Origin: Aristolochia californica
Lineage: Eukaryota; Streptophyta; Magnoliopsida; Piperales; Aristolochiaceae
Direction of reading: 5' to 3'
DNA: 64,000 nt
NCBI GenBank assembly: GCA_029961685.1
Contig: JARWKL010000004.1
Coordinates: forward strand, 22,325,610-22,389,609
Below, one piece after another: positions 20,449-31,229 of the stretch. The position numbers and the translations under genes were made by a program. The notes beneath the pieces were generated by a model, which worked only from the letters and a program-made list of their open reading frames with translations, did not search any database and was not told the DNA's origin. Within the stretch, counting starts at the first letter, position 1; each line of letters starts with the position of its first letter.

Positions 20449-21282
20449 CTATGACGTCCCCTCTGCTTGCCCACTTTTTTTTTTTTTTTCTGGGCCGGTC
20501 CGAATTAACCTGGGTTGACTCGGTTCAGGAACCCGGTCCAGCGTGCGACTCAGCGGACCAGGCCGATTAAATTTTCCTAAGTTAGGAAAATTTAATTGGG
20601 AGTCGTCGTCTTCCTTCGGCGGCTCCCGAACTCTGCGGCCGGCAGTTCCATTCCTCACGGCACCGACGAAGTCCGGCGATTGGCTTCTTCTTCCTCTCTC
20701 CCAGCACCGACGGAATCGAATGATTTTTCGGTGGCGAATCGCAGCCCATCGGGGCTTCGCCGCCTGGATAGTTTCCGAGACAGAGGGGTCTCGAAAACTT
20801 GTGAATCGTCGTTCCTCAGCCTCCCAGAATCGAGATCCCTTGCGGAAAAGTTGCTTATGGCACCGACGAACTATCCTGCTTCGCCGGTGGCGACGAGAAG
20901 CCTGCTGAGGTGTCGCCACTTGGAATTTTTCCGAGACAGAGGGCTCTCGGGTAGTTTGCCGACGAACCATTGGGACGCGACTGGGAACCCTGCTACTCCG
21001 GCGGTGAATCGCACCACTTGGAGGCGAATCGTAGCCCTTGGAGGCATATTGGAAGTTATGTGCTTGCTCGGAGATTTCGAGTGCCGTCGGAATTTCCAGT
21101 GCAGCCATTTTTAGAATTTCGGAATCCCCAAATTCCGATGTCGTCGCCGTTGGAGTTCCTGGCCGTTGGCCTTTCTGCTCGTCCAACGCTGTAGCTGCCT
21201 CTTCTACGCATACGCCTACGCATATGCCGTAAGCGGAAATTTTAGGTCGTATGACCTTTTCTGTGGGAGCACATGGCTCCAT
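20449..21282 (-). CDS. Uncharacterised GC-rich ORF inside element R
   Basis: An uninterrupted 277-codon reverse-strand frame opening with ATG at 21282 (MEPCAPTEKV). It is rich in Arg, Ser, Pro and Glu. It contains two related segments, EPSVSEKFQVATPQQASRRH and DPSVSETIQAAKPRWAAIRH, so part of it is an internal duplication. A short motif near the end, QLNFPNLGKFN, has a counterpart in family C (37605-37660). Upstream, the leader reads ARLDASIEC-like sequence, a common start of gypsy gag. No enzymatic domain is recognised. It may be a relict or reshaped gag, a captured gene piece, or chance openness from high GC, where forward-strand frames are also open. Confidence 0.4.
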   Translation of the reverse strand: MEPCAPTEKVIRPKISAYGICVGVCVEEAATALDEQKGQRPGTPTATTSEFGDSEILKMAALEIPTALEISEQAHNFQYASKGYDSPPSGAIHRRSSRVPSRVPMVRRQTTREPSVSEKFQVATPQQASRRHRRSRIVRRCHKQLFRKGSRFWEAEERRFTSFRDPSVSETIQAAKPRWAAIRHRKIIRFRRCWERGRRSQSPDFVGAVRNGTAGRRVREPPKEDDDSQLNFPNLGKFNRPGPLSRTLDRVPEPSQPRLIRTGPEKKKKSGQAEGTS

Positions 21283-21387
21283 TGCCGAACATTCAATTGA
21301 AGCATCTAATCGTGCTCATATTTCCTCCAATTCCTTATCCATAGCAATCCATCTTTCTTGGGATATAGAATAACCCATTGTGTTCCC

Positions 21388-21399
21388 GCTCTGATACCA
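21388..21399 (-). other. Primer-binding site of R
   Basis: The reverse strand reads TGGTATCAGAGC two bases inside the 5' LTR, which ends at 21402. Confidence 0.88.
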
Positions 21400-21401
21400 G
21401 T

Positions 21402-21829
21402 TGTTACGGTCCCGGATCTGACACAAGGATTCTTTAGGAGGATCTGGGATCTGCCATGGGTTACAAGTCTTCCAGACATTACCATAGGGGTAATAGGAAG
21501 ACATGGGGAAGACGAAAATGAAGATCAAGCCTAAGGGAAGCTTGAAAACCCTAGAGCTCGTTGAGGAGAACTCTAAACCTCTTTACGCTAGATTAAACCT
21601 AATTCTTAATACTTCAATGCTTCCTTTTCTCATTACTCTTACCCCTTAAATAGGGTTCACCCTGTTAGGGTTTAATAAAATATTACAGAAATATCCCTAT
21701 GAATAAAATATTCTAAAAATATCCCTATTAATAAATAATTCCAAAAATACCCCTATGACCTAAAACTAAAATAAAATAAAGTAAATTAAATAAAACAAAT
21801 AAAATAATAATATTATTGCGTGCATAACA
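21402..21829 (-). repeat. R 5' LTR
   Basis: 428 bp, nearly identical to 19926-20353. Several differences are CG in one copy and TG or CA in the other. Confidence 0.94.
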
Positions 21830-21834
21830 GATGT

Positions 21835-22590
21835 CCCAACCGATTGTGCCATAACCGTGTCTCATTTTCAGTAGTAGAAACCATATTTATTTTCAGCATA
21901 TCCAAGTAGTAAAGCCCCCCTTGTTCATGGCCTCCACCAATCACCTGCTTCGTTATAAGATCCTGAAAGACATGAAGTGGGTGAGAAGGTAATAGAGCAA
22001 TTAAAATATTTTGTCAACTGTCTAACAGATAATAGATTCAAAGGGAAAGTAGGAACGAAAAGAATATCAGTGAGCAGAAGTGATGGTGTGACAGAAGTGG
22101 AACCTTTCCCTTGGACTTGGTTTGAGAACATTCAGCTATGATAACAAACTTGTGCGAAAGACTCAAAAATAGAGAATGTAATAAATTTTTGTTACCTGTA
22201 AGATGCTAAGAGGTTCCTGAGTCAATTATCCAGGATGAAGATGAGGTAGATAGCATACCTGAAGCGGTAGTGGCAGCAGTAGTTGTGGTGGAACTAGGAG
22301 AAGAACCCAGCATTGTCTTCATTTTCTGAATTAGCTCATACTCTTCATCAGTAAAAATTTTCTGTGCTGCTGATTTTGTGGGTTGTTCTTCTTTTGTATA
22401 ACTTATAAAGGCTTGATTAGCCCTTGTTAATTCTGACTATCCATTGGCTTTATAGCATATTTCTTTATAATGGCCATATTGTCCACAGTATGTGCATGCC
22501 CCGTAATAGCAATGATCTATAGTGTGGCCAATTTTTTTACAATGAGTACATTCTTTCCCATCTGCTCTGCCAGCACCTGTCCTTCCACCT
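21835..22590 (-). pseudogene. P1 zinc knuckles and protease
   Basis: Reverse strand: two CCHC-like knuckles at 22560-22450 (CTHCKKIGHTIDHC, then CTYCGQYGHYKEIC), a linker with DEEYELIQKM, and the protease start WIIDSGTS. The catalytic aspartate codon is 22221-22223, with a stop two residues later. Frames are broken near 22130 and 22000. The end of the segment, RLWHNRLGH near 21850, is the integrase N-terminus cut by R. Confidence 0.85.
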
Positions 22591-23309
22591 CTTCCTTTGC
22601 CTCCTCTATAACCTCTACCTTAGCCTCGGCCGCGGTCAGATGATGATCCTCTATGATCGGAATACATAGCAGATGATACTTCAGTAGTGGAGGAAGAAGT
22701 GTCTAGAATACGAAGTAGTGTTGTGCATACATCATCAAACTTGGGGACATCAGAAGCACTCAAAAGTTGACTCTTGGCAATCTCAAGTTGGGGTTTAACA
22801 TTTGCAAGACAAATAGCAGTAATTAAGGCTTCCTTCTATTTGTCTTGTATAAAAATATATGTGCTTGAAGGCTGAGATAACTTCCACTCTTGAAGAAAAT
22901 CTCTAAAGCGAGCCAAGTACTCATGGATATTTTCTTCTTGTTTAGTATTCAACATTCTTTGGAGAATATCATATGGTCTATGTAGAGTATCCGGGCAAGA
23001 GTACAATTTAGCACATGTCTCCCAAATTTGTTTAGCAGTGTCAAGATGAATAACATTGTTTGAGACATGTTCTTCCATGCTATTGATTAGCCAACTAATC
23101 ACCAAAGTATCATTTTTCAACCATTTGTTATAAAAAATATCATCTTCATCAATAGGTGGTCCTTGGGTGGTGAGGTGACCAAGTAGGTCTTTAGTTATAA
23201 GGAACCTCCAAACCGATGTGGACCAACTCATAAAATTTGATACCCCACATAAGGGTATGGTGGTAATTCTCAGTATATCACCTTTGATATTCATATTTTC
23301 TTCAGCCAT
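22591..23309 (-). pseudogene. P1 gag
   Basis: ATG at 23309 opens MAEENMNIKGDI. The 157-codon open part includes NFMSWSTSVWRFLITKDL, NDTLVISWLINSMEEHV and IWETCAKLYS, the copia gag N-terminal pattern. A stop at 22836 is followed in frame by LITAICLANVKPQLE and a Gly/Arg-rich RGYRGGKGRGGR tract (22630-22570) before the knuckles. The nucleocapsid precursor would package the RNA. The P2 gag at 58931 is homologous. Confidence 0.88.
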
Positions 23310-23791
23310 GATAGGCCCTTCTTCTTCAAAAAAAATCTAATAATAACACCAAGTAGTACACTTCAAACAACTTGATGTATGGGAAATTTTAGCATTGATG
23401 CTAAATTATTATTCTGATTTTTTTCTCTAATACCACTCATAAGAGACTCAATAACAATCTTCTATATCAGGGAACTCTTATCCCACGGAAAAAAATTCCA
23501 ACAATCTGATCATGGACTGGTCTCGGTATACAGAATTTCCAAACCGACAAAATTGTTTTGATAGCTCCTTCTATATAGAGACGCATGCATATCCATAATA
23601 TAATAAGATGAAAGAATTTACATACTCATCCTTAAATCATCTTCTAAATTCAGAAACGAGTAACATGAAATGAAAAAAATTGAACACTTATCTCTCGGCT
23701 TGTATTCTTCCTTCATAAAAGAGTTTTCTTTGAGTGATGTTGATCATCACTTCTTTAGAGCATTCCTTTGACGAGGGATCCTAAATATAAT

Positions 23792-23803
23792 GCTTTGATA
23801 CCA
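23792..23803 (-). other. Primer-binding site of P1
   Basis: The reverse strand reads TGGTATCAAAGC directly after the LTR end CTAAATTCAACA; one base off the canonical tRNA-iMet site. Confidence 0.88.
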
Positions 23804-24410
23804 TGTTGAATTTAGGATCCCTTTTTCATAATTCCGAGCAAGATAAAGAAGAAATAAAAAAAGAAGAAAAGGGAAGAACAACTCCAGAGTAGAGAGAAGA
23901 AAAAATAAAATAGAAAAGAGAGGTGGTGCCAAGCAAAGAGAGAGAGAGAGATTAACTCAAGAATGAGATGTGTAACTTGATTAATACCGAATTACAACAC
24001 CTCTATTTATGGTAGAGGAAGAGGTAAAGTCCTTATACAATTAGTCTTTCAATCTTAATTACATTCCAACTCTAACTCTCTAAGATAAATCTATTCAAAC
24101 CAATCTACTAGAAGACTACTATGAGTTGAACTAGAACTCTTTCTTCATTCACATAAATATAAGGGAGGAGGCAAGCTCATGGCCTTATCCTTGTGGGTCC
24201 CTCACGATCTACCAGCTCATCTTGATAAGTTTACCAGCTCGTGAGATATTTGTGTGCCCCATTTGATCCTCAAGTCTTCTAACCCAATTCAGCTTGTGAT
24301 TCTTAATTCCTTAACTCGTGCTTGCTTGGGAGAGGACTCTTCTTGGTGTCCCACGTCCTCATGGTGGGTCCCACCAGGTCGAGCACCATGGTGGGTCCCC
24401 CATTGTAACA
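23804..24410 (-). repeat. P1 5' LTR
   Basis: 607 bp, TGTTACAATG to AAATTCAACA on the reverse strand. A weak TATA-like ATAAATAG lies near 24003-24010 (reverse). Homologous LTRs lie at 16640, 54936 and 57845. Confidence 0.94.
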
Positions 24411-24415
24411 ACTTA

Positions 24416-25185
24416 CATCCTTTAAGCAAAACTAGAGTAACTTATTTAGAAACAATAAAAAATAAAAAGAGAAAGAGAAACCACACTTCCATGAGCACTA
24501 CATATTATGATACTTTGACAAGCTTGAAAAATGAGACTGTATAATCCATAGAGAACTGAATGTCAAGCATGAAGACATCAGAAATGTAAAAAACATTAAA
24601 AGAGGAAAAATGAAATTTACTTTTCAATCTAAATCAAATTGCTAAAATAGAAAAAATATTGACCTATTTACTAGGAAAAAAATTGACTATACATCCTTTT
24701 TCTAACACACATCAATATATACTCAAGAAAATACAAGGATGGGAAAAAGCTAGCAACATTGACTCTATTTAATCACTATTGACCAGTTATTTTTTCCATC
24801 TAAAGTCTTCAAATAAGATGAAGTTTACCAAAAGACCTAGGTGACCCATAGTTTAGAGTCAAAACTCTATTAATAGATCAAGCAACGTAAATCATTGCAG
24901 TCAATTGAATAAATCAAGTTGGTTACAATAGGTTTGTTCATTCAAACAGGCATTTGCACCCTTCTCAAAAATCTGAAACCACATGAGAGGCCTAAACCAG
25001 ACTATACACCCACTTCCAACAGTTTGACCAATGAAACCCCTAGTTGGTTGGCCCATCAATTGGCTAGATTGTTGTTTTAAACATAAATCTGTTTGATACA
25101 AAAAATCTAATAGCAAGCCTTTTTACTTTGCTTGGTTTATATCTGGAAATTTTAACACATTTATGGTACCAGAAACAAGGTTTTG
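24416..25185. other. AT-rich non-coding spacer
   Basis: Between P1 and G2. No convincing exon, LTR or tandem repeat was found. Confidence 0.4.
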
Positions 25186-25996
25186 TAATGTTGAGGACTC
25201 AATAGCTCACTGAGTCACCCAAAAGAGGCAGAAATCACTCATTGAGTTAATTACTTTTAAATTTCATATTTTATATTTTTTATGTATATTTTTTCATTAA
25301 GTATGTAAGGATCCAGGTTGTAGGGGCAAAATTGTCAATTTAAGCCCTAAAACTTTAATGACATCAAACCCTATTTAGAGGGTAGAGAAATAGAAGAAGG
25401 ACAAGCATTGAATTAGGTTAAACAGGGTTTGGAGTTCTCCTTGACGAGCTCTAGGGTTTTTGAGGTCTCCTTGATGAGCTCCAGGTATAGTTTCTCTCTA
25501 GATTTTGGTTTATTCTCTTCCTTTTGAAATTCTGTTTGCATTGATTTTACCGAATCAAAGTGGAAAGGATTGTTGCTGTTTCTGAGTTCACTCAGCTGCT
25601 GTAGCCTCCCCTTCATCAACAGCAGCAAGAGGGGCATTCCCTCCTTCATTCCGAGCAAGGGTAGGGGTTTCCCCAATCCCCAACCCGAGAGCAACCTCTA
25701 AAGAGGTGCTTTAGCCTATACACGAGCAAGGCAGGATTAGGAACACCTAATCCCTCATACGTGAACATCAGTACCTGACCAAGAGGGTCCTTACTCTCTC
25801 AGTAGTCAGCACGAGCAGCAAGGGTTCTTAACCCTTATTGAGAAAAACAAAGAAAGGAGACTTCTTTTCAGTCTTATCGAGAACAGCCAAAGAAAAGAGC
25901 CTCCTTTTCATCCTTACCGAGAGCAACAGTTTTATTACAGTGCTGGATTCATAAATCCAAACCGAGTTACTCGATCTATGGCTAGGGACCATAAAA
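25186..25996 (+). repeat. G2 5' LTR
   Basis: About 811 bp. It contains a promoter-distal region with repeated GAGCTC-AGGGTTT-like segments and ends GGGACCATAA-AA, a few bases before the primer site. Confidence 0.85.
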
Positions 25997-25999
25997 ACT

Positions 26000-26011
26000 T
26001 GGTATCAGAGT
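26000..26011 (+). other. Primer-binding site of G2
   Basis: TGGTATCAGAGT, tRNA-iMet type with one change, 3 bp after the LTR. Confidence 0.85.
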
Positions 26012-26121
26012 AGGGTAACACGGGGGAGCCCAACAATAGTGAGTTAAAAGAGTTGATGATCAAAGAGTAGTAGACACAGGAAGAAAAATAAGTAGAGAAT
26101 GAATGAAAATTTTCCATAATC

Positions 26122-27540
26122 ATGGAGAAGTTACAAAAAATTCCAAATATTAATCTCCAGATTAATAGACTGTCTGGAATGTTGGGAAATATTATAGTGG
26201 GAAGAAATTCAACCCCGGAGCAAAGAGGAGAGGACAACTCATTAAACACAGGGAGAGACCAATTTATAGGGCACACTGCCTTTCCTAGCCAGATGGGAAA
26301 TTTCAGCCAAGGAGGAGGCACCGTACCAAGGTATACAAAACTTGACTTCCATACTTTTAATGGGTCAGATGACCCCTTGATTTGGTTACATAGGTGAAAA
26401 AAGTTTTTTACCCATCAGAGAACATTAGAAATTGATGAGGTGGGACTGTCCGACTTCCACATGCTTGATGAAGCACAACTCTGGTTTCATCAAGTAGAGT
26501 TGAATATATTGGTGTTGGATTGGGAAGAGTTTAAGGAGTTATGCACTATCTGGTTACGTCCTCCAGCCCACAGTAACCCCTTGGGGGATCTAGTGCTATT
26601 ACAACAAACTGGCCTAGAGGAACTATATCAAAAACAGTTCCAAGAAAAATTGGCATGAGCCATTTAGATGGTTCGCGTATACCAGCAAGTCAATTTATTT
26701 ACACCAGGCCTTACTGAGTCATTAAGGTTAGAGGTGGAGCTCCACGCACCTGCTGGCTTAGCTCGAGCAATGAATCTAGCTCGTGCATTGGAACTTCGAC
26801 AAAAAGTTCAAAACAAGAGACCAACTTGGCAAAGGGACCGGAACCCTTCCAATAACTAGCAAGGGAGGTGAAACACTAACCCTCAGATAGCTTTTCCAGT
26901 AGGGCAACAGGTCAGAAATCATCCTAGTATTACTCCTGTAGCAGATACAAGGCCTAGCAACCCGCCCGCCCAGTATATTAAAAAATTAACGAGTGTGGAG
27001 ATGGCTAAGCACAGGGCAAAGAACTTATGTTACAACTGTGATGAAACATACAAGACAGGCCATCAATATAAATGTTTGTTATGGTTAGAGGTTGATGAAA
27101 TCACAAAACCACAACAGCTTGATGATTCTACTGAGGAGGATCCACCAGAAATCTCTTTGCATGCCATTATAGGACAGAAATCCACCAAAACTATGCAAGT
27201 CCGCACTCGGGTGATGGACCAGGACCTTGTCAACCTTATGGATTCGGGAAGTACACATAATTTTTTCCATTGGACTGCTGCTCAACACCTTCAACTAAAA
27301 ATACTTCCACACTCAACAACAACAATTTCGGTTGCCAATGGAGAAAAAGTTCCTAGCTACGACATCAGTAAAAAAGTAAAATTCTCAATCGGTACGACTT
27401 TCTTTCATTCAATTTTTTTTGTCATACTTCTATCTGGGTATGATATGGTATTGGGTATTAAATGGCTGCAAAAATTAGGCCCTATTTTATGGGATTTTAC
27501 TATGAGTTTTGAAACGGGCGGACAACAAGTACTATTATAG
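26122..27540 (+). pseudogene. G2 gag and protease
   Basis: The gag starts near 26122 (MEKLQKIPNINLQINR), with the core KLDFHTFNGSDDPLIWLHR before a stop at 26397. The core continues with DEAQLWFHQ and LEELYQKQFQEKLA, then the region LTRSLRLEV-like at 26710. The knuckle CYNCDETYKTGHQYKC sits at 27028-27075. The protease VNLMDSGSTHNFF (27229-27270) keeps the catalytic DSG, and MVLGIKWLQKLGPILWDF follows. The frame 26995-27540 is open for 181 codons. Two stops in gag break the polyprotein. Confidence 0.88.
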
Positions 27541-27599
27541 GGCAGTCACGTGGACAAGCCACATCACATTCATACGATTCACACACAGGACAATCCGGA

Positions 27600-28860
27600 C
27601 AATAATATAGAACATCTCCTGGATGAGTTCTCAGACTTGTTACAAGAGCCCTCTAGGCTGCCTCCCTTGAGGCATTGTGACCATTGGATATGTTTAAAAT
27701 AGGGCTCAAAAGTGGTGATCGTTTGACCTTATCGGTACCCATACCTACAGAAAGATGAAATTTAAAGACAATGCCAAACCATGCTACAACAAGGCCTTAT
27801 TTGCAGCAGTCGTTCACCATTTTTGTCACTAGTCCTCCTCGTTAAGAAACATGATGGTATATGGCGATTTTGTGTCAATTATTGGGATTTGAATGCCCAA
27901 AATGTGAAAGATAAGTTCCCTATTCTTATGGTGGAGGAGCTTTTAGATGAATTGCATGAGTCATATATATTGACCTAATTGGACTTGCGCTTTGGTTATC
28001 ATCAGGTTCATATGCATCTAGATAACATCGAGAAAATGTCCTTTCACACTCATCACGGCCACTTTGAATTTTTGGTCATGCCATTTGGGTTATCCAACGC
28101 CCCATCCACATTCTAGGCGTTAATGAGGTATTCTGCAACTATCTTTGCAAATTTGTACTTGTTTTCTTTGATGACATACTCATTTACAGCCAATTCGGGC
28201 ATTAACATTTAGATCATTTAAGATTGGTATTTCAACTGTTACATGCCCATCAATTATATATAAAGAAATCGAAATGCTCATTTGTGACATCACATGTGGC
28301 TATCTCGGCCATATTATTTCCCATGATGAGGTCACTGTTGATTTGGAGAAAATTTAATTTTTTGCCGATTGGCCGCAACCTATGAATACCTCTGCTTTTA
28401 GAGGGTTTTTGGGATTGGCAGAATATTATAGGAAATTTATCATAAACTATGGACCGATAACAACACCATTGACAAATCTCCTCATGAAAAATTCCTTTAT
28501 TTGGAATGATCAGGCCACACAGTCCTTCTCAGATCTCAAATTAGCTCTTGCATTTGCACCAGTTATGCAACTTCCCAATTTTGAAGATTTATTTGAGGTT
28601 GAGTGTGACGCATCAGGTGGGGGCATTGGGCCGTTCTACAGTAGCACTTTCACCCTATTGCTTATTTCAGCTGATAGCTGGCAGTACGACACACAAATTG
28701 CCAGTATATGAACACGAGTTAATCGGGTCGGCCAAAGCTATCCAACATTGGTGCCCGTCCTTATGGGGTTGCTCATTTCTTATTCGTACTGATCATTACA
28801 ACCTTAAATATTTGCTGGAGCAGTGACTCACGATTTCTCCTAAAAAACAATGGATTTGTA
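27600..28860 (+). pseudogene. G2 reverse transcriptase and RNase H
   Basis: Motifs in order: QQGLICSSRSPFLSLVLLVK and GIWRFCVNYWDLN (27784-27890). Then [10 protein letters not shown] (27980) after a stop, [15 protein letters not shown] (28070) and the catalytic LVFFDDILIYS (28157-28190), with both aspartates intact. The thumb AFRGFLGLAEYYRKFIINYG follows, then the RNase H start FEVECDASGGGIG (28590) and RTDHYNLKYLLEQ (28785-28825). At least three stops and two frame changes are visible. Confidence 0.9.
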
Positions 28861-28862
28861 AA

Positions 28863-29870
28863 TTGATGGGATTCAACTTTACTATGGAATACCGTGCAGA
28901 CAGGTTAAACAAGGCAGCCAATGCCTTATCACGACGTTTGGAGACTCTGCCGCTTCTATATGCTATCAACCAGCCTCGTTTTATTCTTTTAGACTTGGTC
29001 AAGGAGGAAAATGCCAGAAATTCGGTTCTTCTCGATATGCACAATCAATTTATAGAGGGGGCCATGGACTCTAGATGGACCATTCAGGATTCTCTTATTT
29101 ATTACAAATTTTTGTTTCAGCCATCATCTCTGTATACCATGACAACACTCATGAAGGCATCCAGAAAACATTGCATCACATTCCAGTGGATTTCTATTGG
29201 CAGGCTATGAAGACCTCCATTGTAGCATATGTATGATCTTGTTTAGTGTGTCAATGTAACAAGGCCGAACACTTAAGTTCCACTGGTCTTCTACAGCCTT
29301 TGGCACTTCCTACACAGGTGTAGGCCGATATTTCTATGGACTTCGTCGAAGGTCTTCCACAATCTTTGGGCAAGTCAATTTTATTTGTGGATGTGGATCG
29401 GTTCTCCATGTATGCTCACTTTATCCCCATGGCACACCCATATACAACATCCAGAGTGGCACATATATTTCTCAGGCATATTGTTCGTTTACATGGTATT
29501 CCCGAATCGATTGTCAGTGATCCTAATGATGTCTTTACCAGCACTTTTTGTCATGAATTGTTTCATCTATACGACACCAAGTTGAAGTTCTCATCATCCT
29601 ATCATCCTCAAATAGACAGCCAAACAGAGGTAGTTAACCACACTGTGGAAATGTATTTCCAATGTCTAGTGGCGATCGTCCTAAAAATTGGGTTCAATGG
29701 CTACCGTGGGTGGAATATTGTTACAACACTTCCTTCCACACCGCTTTATAGTCTACTCCCTTCAACATTCTCTATGGCAGAGATCCTCCTTTGCTTCTCT
29801 CATATACTCTGGGCTCCACTCGTGTGGACTCTATTGATCAAGCACTCATTGAACGAGACCAGGTGTTAAA
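28863..29870 (+). pseudogene. G2 integrase
   Basis: A RNase H/integrase linker with GFNFTMEYRADRLNKAANAL is followed by a zinc-domain region broken by stops (CLVCQCNKAEH near 29250). The core has SMDFVEGLPQSLGKS (29333), SIVSDPNDVFTS (29510) and SQTEVVNHTVEM (29620), so all three catalytic acids (D, D, E) remain. A frameshift lies near 29690. Otherwise the open frame 29336-29869 is 177 codons. Confidence 0.88.
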
Positions 29871-29899
29871 AAATATTTCAGATCGCCTCCTCAAATCAC

Positions 29900-30350
29900 A
29901 AGTTCGTATGAAGGACTTCTACGACGAGGGACAACAGGATATCATATACAAAGAAGGTGACTATGTCTAGCTATGACTCCATCCTTACCACCAAAACTCA
30001 CTAGCGGGCCCACACCATCCTTACCACTTTCTCTATTATTCCATGCATCGGGCCAGTCGCCTATCAATTGCAACTTCCCACAACGGCTAAACTCCATGAT
30101 GTGTTCCATGTCTCCTTACTTAAACCCTTTAAGGGTCTACCTCCTTCGTTGATCCCGTCCCTTCCTCCGGTGGACAATGGATGGGTTATTCTTACTCCAG
30201 CTACGGTATTGTGTGCCAATCGTATTAATAACCAATGGGAGATTCTAGTACAATGGAAGGACACCGGACAAGAGGCTGCTACATGAGAACAACTGGCCAA
30301 CTTCAAACTGGTCTACCCAACTTATGAGCTTGAGGACAAGCTCTTTCTCC
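29900..30350 (+). pseudogene. G2 integrase C-terminus and chromodomain
   Basis: A frame with KLHDVFHVSLLKPFKG (30088-30135) leads into RINNQWEILVQWKDTGQEAAT and, across a stop at 30286, ANFKLVYPTYELEDKLFLQ. This is the gypsy chromodomain pattern, with the conserved LVQW and the terminal FP-x-LEDK-like block. It identifies G2 as a chromovirus. Chromodomains steer integration to marked chromatin. Confidence 0.85.
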
Positions 30351-30356
30351 AAAGAC

Positions 30357-30374
30357 GGGGGGGGGGGGGGGGGG
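30357..30374 (+). repeat. G run at the G2 polypurine tract
   Basis: Eighteen consecutive G directly upstream of the 3' LTR. It probably derives from a G-rich polypurine tract that expanded by slippage, or is a read-length error. Confidence 0.75.
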
Positions 30375-30378
30375 TTGC

Positions 30379-31229
30379 TGATGTTGAAGACTCAATAGCT
30401 CATCGAGTCACCCAAAGGAAGTGGCAATGACTCACTGAGTTAATTACTTTTAAATTTCATAATTTATATTGTTTTAAGTATATTTTTTTCATTAAGTATG
30501 TAAGGATCCAGGTCACATGGGCAGAATTATCAATTAAAGCCCTAAAACTCTAGTGACGTCAAACCCTATTTAGAGGGTAGAGAAATAGAAGAAGGTCAAA
30601 CATTGAATTAGATTAAATAGGGTTTGGAGTTCTCCTTGAAGAGCTCTAGGGTTTCGGAGGTCTCCTTGACGAGCTCCAGGTATAGTTTCTCTCTTGATTT
30701 GGGTTTATTCTCTTCCTTTTTGAATTCTGTTTGCATTGATTTTACAAAATTAAAGAGGAAAGGATTGTTGCTGTTTTCGAGTTTTTTCTGAGTTCACTCA
30801 GAGGCTGTAGCCTCCCCTTCATTCACAACAGCAACAGGGGCCTTCCCTCCTTCATTCCGAGCAAGGTTAGGGGTTTCCCCAATCCCCAACCCGAGAGTAA
30901 CCTCTAAAGAGGTGATTTAGCCTATACACGAACAAGGCAGGATTAGGAACACCTAATCCATCATACGTGAACATCAGTACCTGGCCAAGAGGGTCCTTAG
31001 CCTCTTAGAAGTGAGCAACCAAGGGTTCAACCCCTTACTGTCTACGAGCAGCAAAGGTTCTCAACCCTTACCATGAAAAACAAAGAAAGGAGACTCCTTT
31101 TCAGTCTTACCGAGAACACCAAAGAAAAGAGCCTTCTTTTCCTCCTTACCAAGAGCAGCAACTGTATGACAGTGCTGGATACACAAATCCCATGCCGAGT
31201 TACTCGATCCATGGCTAGGGACCATAACA
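30379..31229 (+). repeat. G2 3' LTR
   Basis: About 851 bp, TGATGTTGAAG to CCATAACA. It is longer than the 5' LTR, mainly because of an extra segment near 31005-31045. Confidence 0.87.

Larger units (their letters stand above)
19926..21829 (-). mobile_element. Small non-autonomous LTR retrotransposon R nested in P1
   Basis: A 1.9-kb insertion with LTRs 19926-20353 and 21402-21829, flanked by the exact duplication GATGT (19921-19925 and 21830-21834). It lies in the integrase zinc-domain coding region of P1. The reverse strand has a tRNA-Met primer site and a purine tract next to the 3' LTR. There is no pol. The internal region (20354-21401) is much richer in GC than its surroundings and holds a 277-codon ORF. 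LTRs differ at about ten positions, mostly transitions, so R is younger than P1. Confidence 0.95.
16640..24410 (-). mobile_element. Ty1/copia retrotransposon P1 with both LTRs
   Basis: About 7.8 kb including the nested R element (5.9 kb without it). LTRs at 16640-17244 and 23804-24410 are flanked by the exact 5-bp duplication ACTTA (16635-16639 and 24411-24415). Reverse-strand order is LTR, primer site, gag, protease, integrase, reverse transcriptase, RNase H, polypurine tract, LTR, which defines copia. Scattered stops and active-site changes (RT YVDN, integrase HTNVWGP) make it inactive. The related element P2 begins at 57845. Confidence 0.95.
25186..31229 (+). mobile_element. Ty3/gypsy chromovirus G2
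   Basis: About 6.0 kb with LTRs 25186-25996 and 30379-31229. The internal order is primer site, gag with CCHC knuckle, protease, reverse transcriptase, RNase H, integrase and chromodomain, then a polypurine tract that has become a G run. Stops and frameshifts divide the polyprotein, but most catalytic motifs are still readable. LTR borders were set by alignment of the two copies; no matching 5-bp target duplication was found, so the borders may be off by a few bases. Confidence 0.92.

Noticed and set aside
20543..21232. Forward-strand ORFs overlapping the R ORF
   Set aside because: Openness on several frames is expected from GC richness; R is transcribed on the reverse strand, so these were not annotated.
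25186..31229. Exact target-site duplication for G2
   Set aside because: Bases before 25186 (TTTTG) and after 31229 (TATAC) do not match and small border shifts do not help, so none is claimed.
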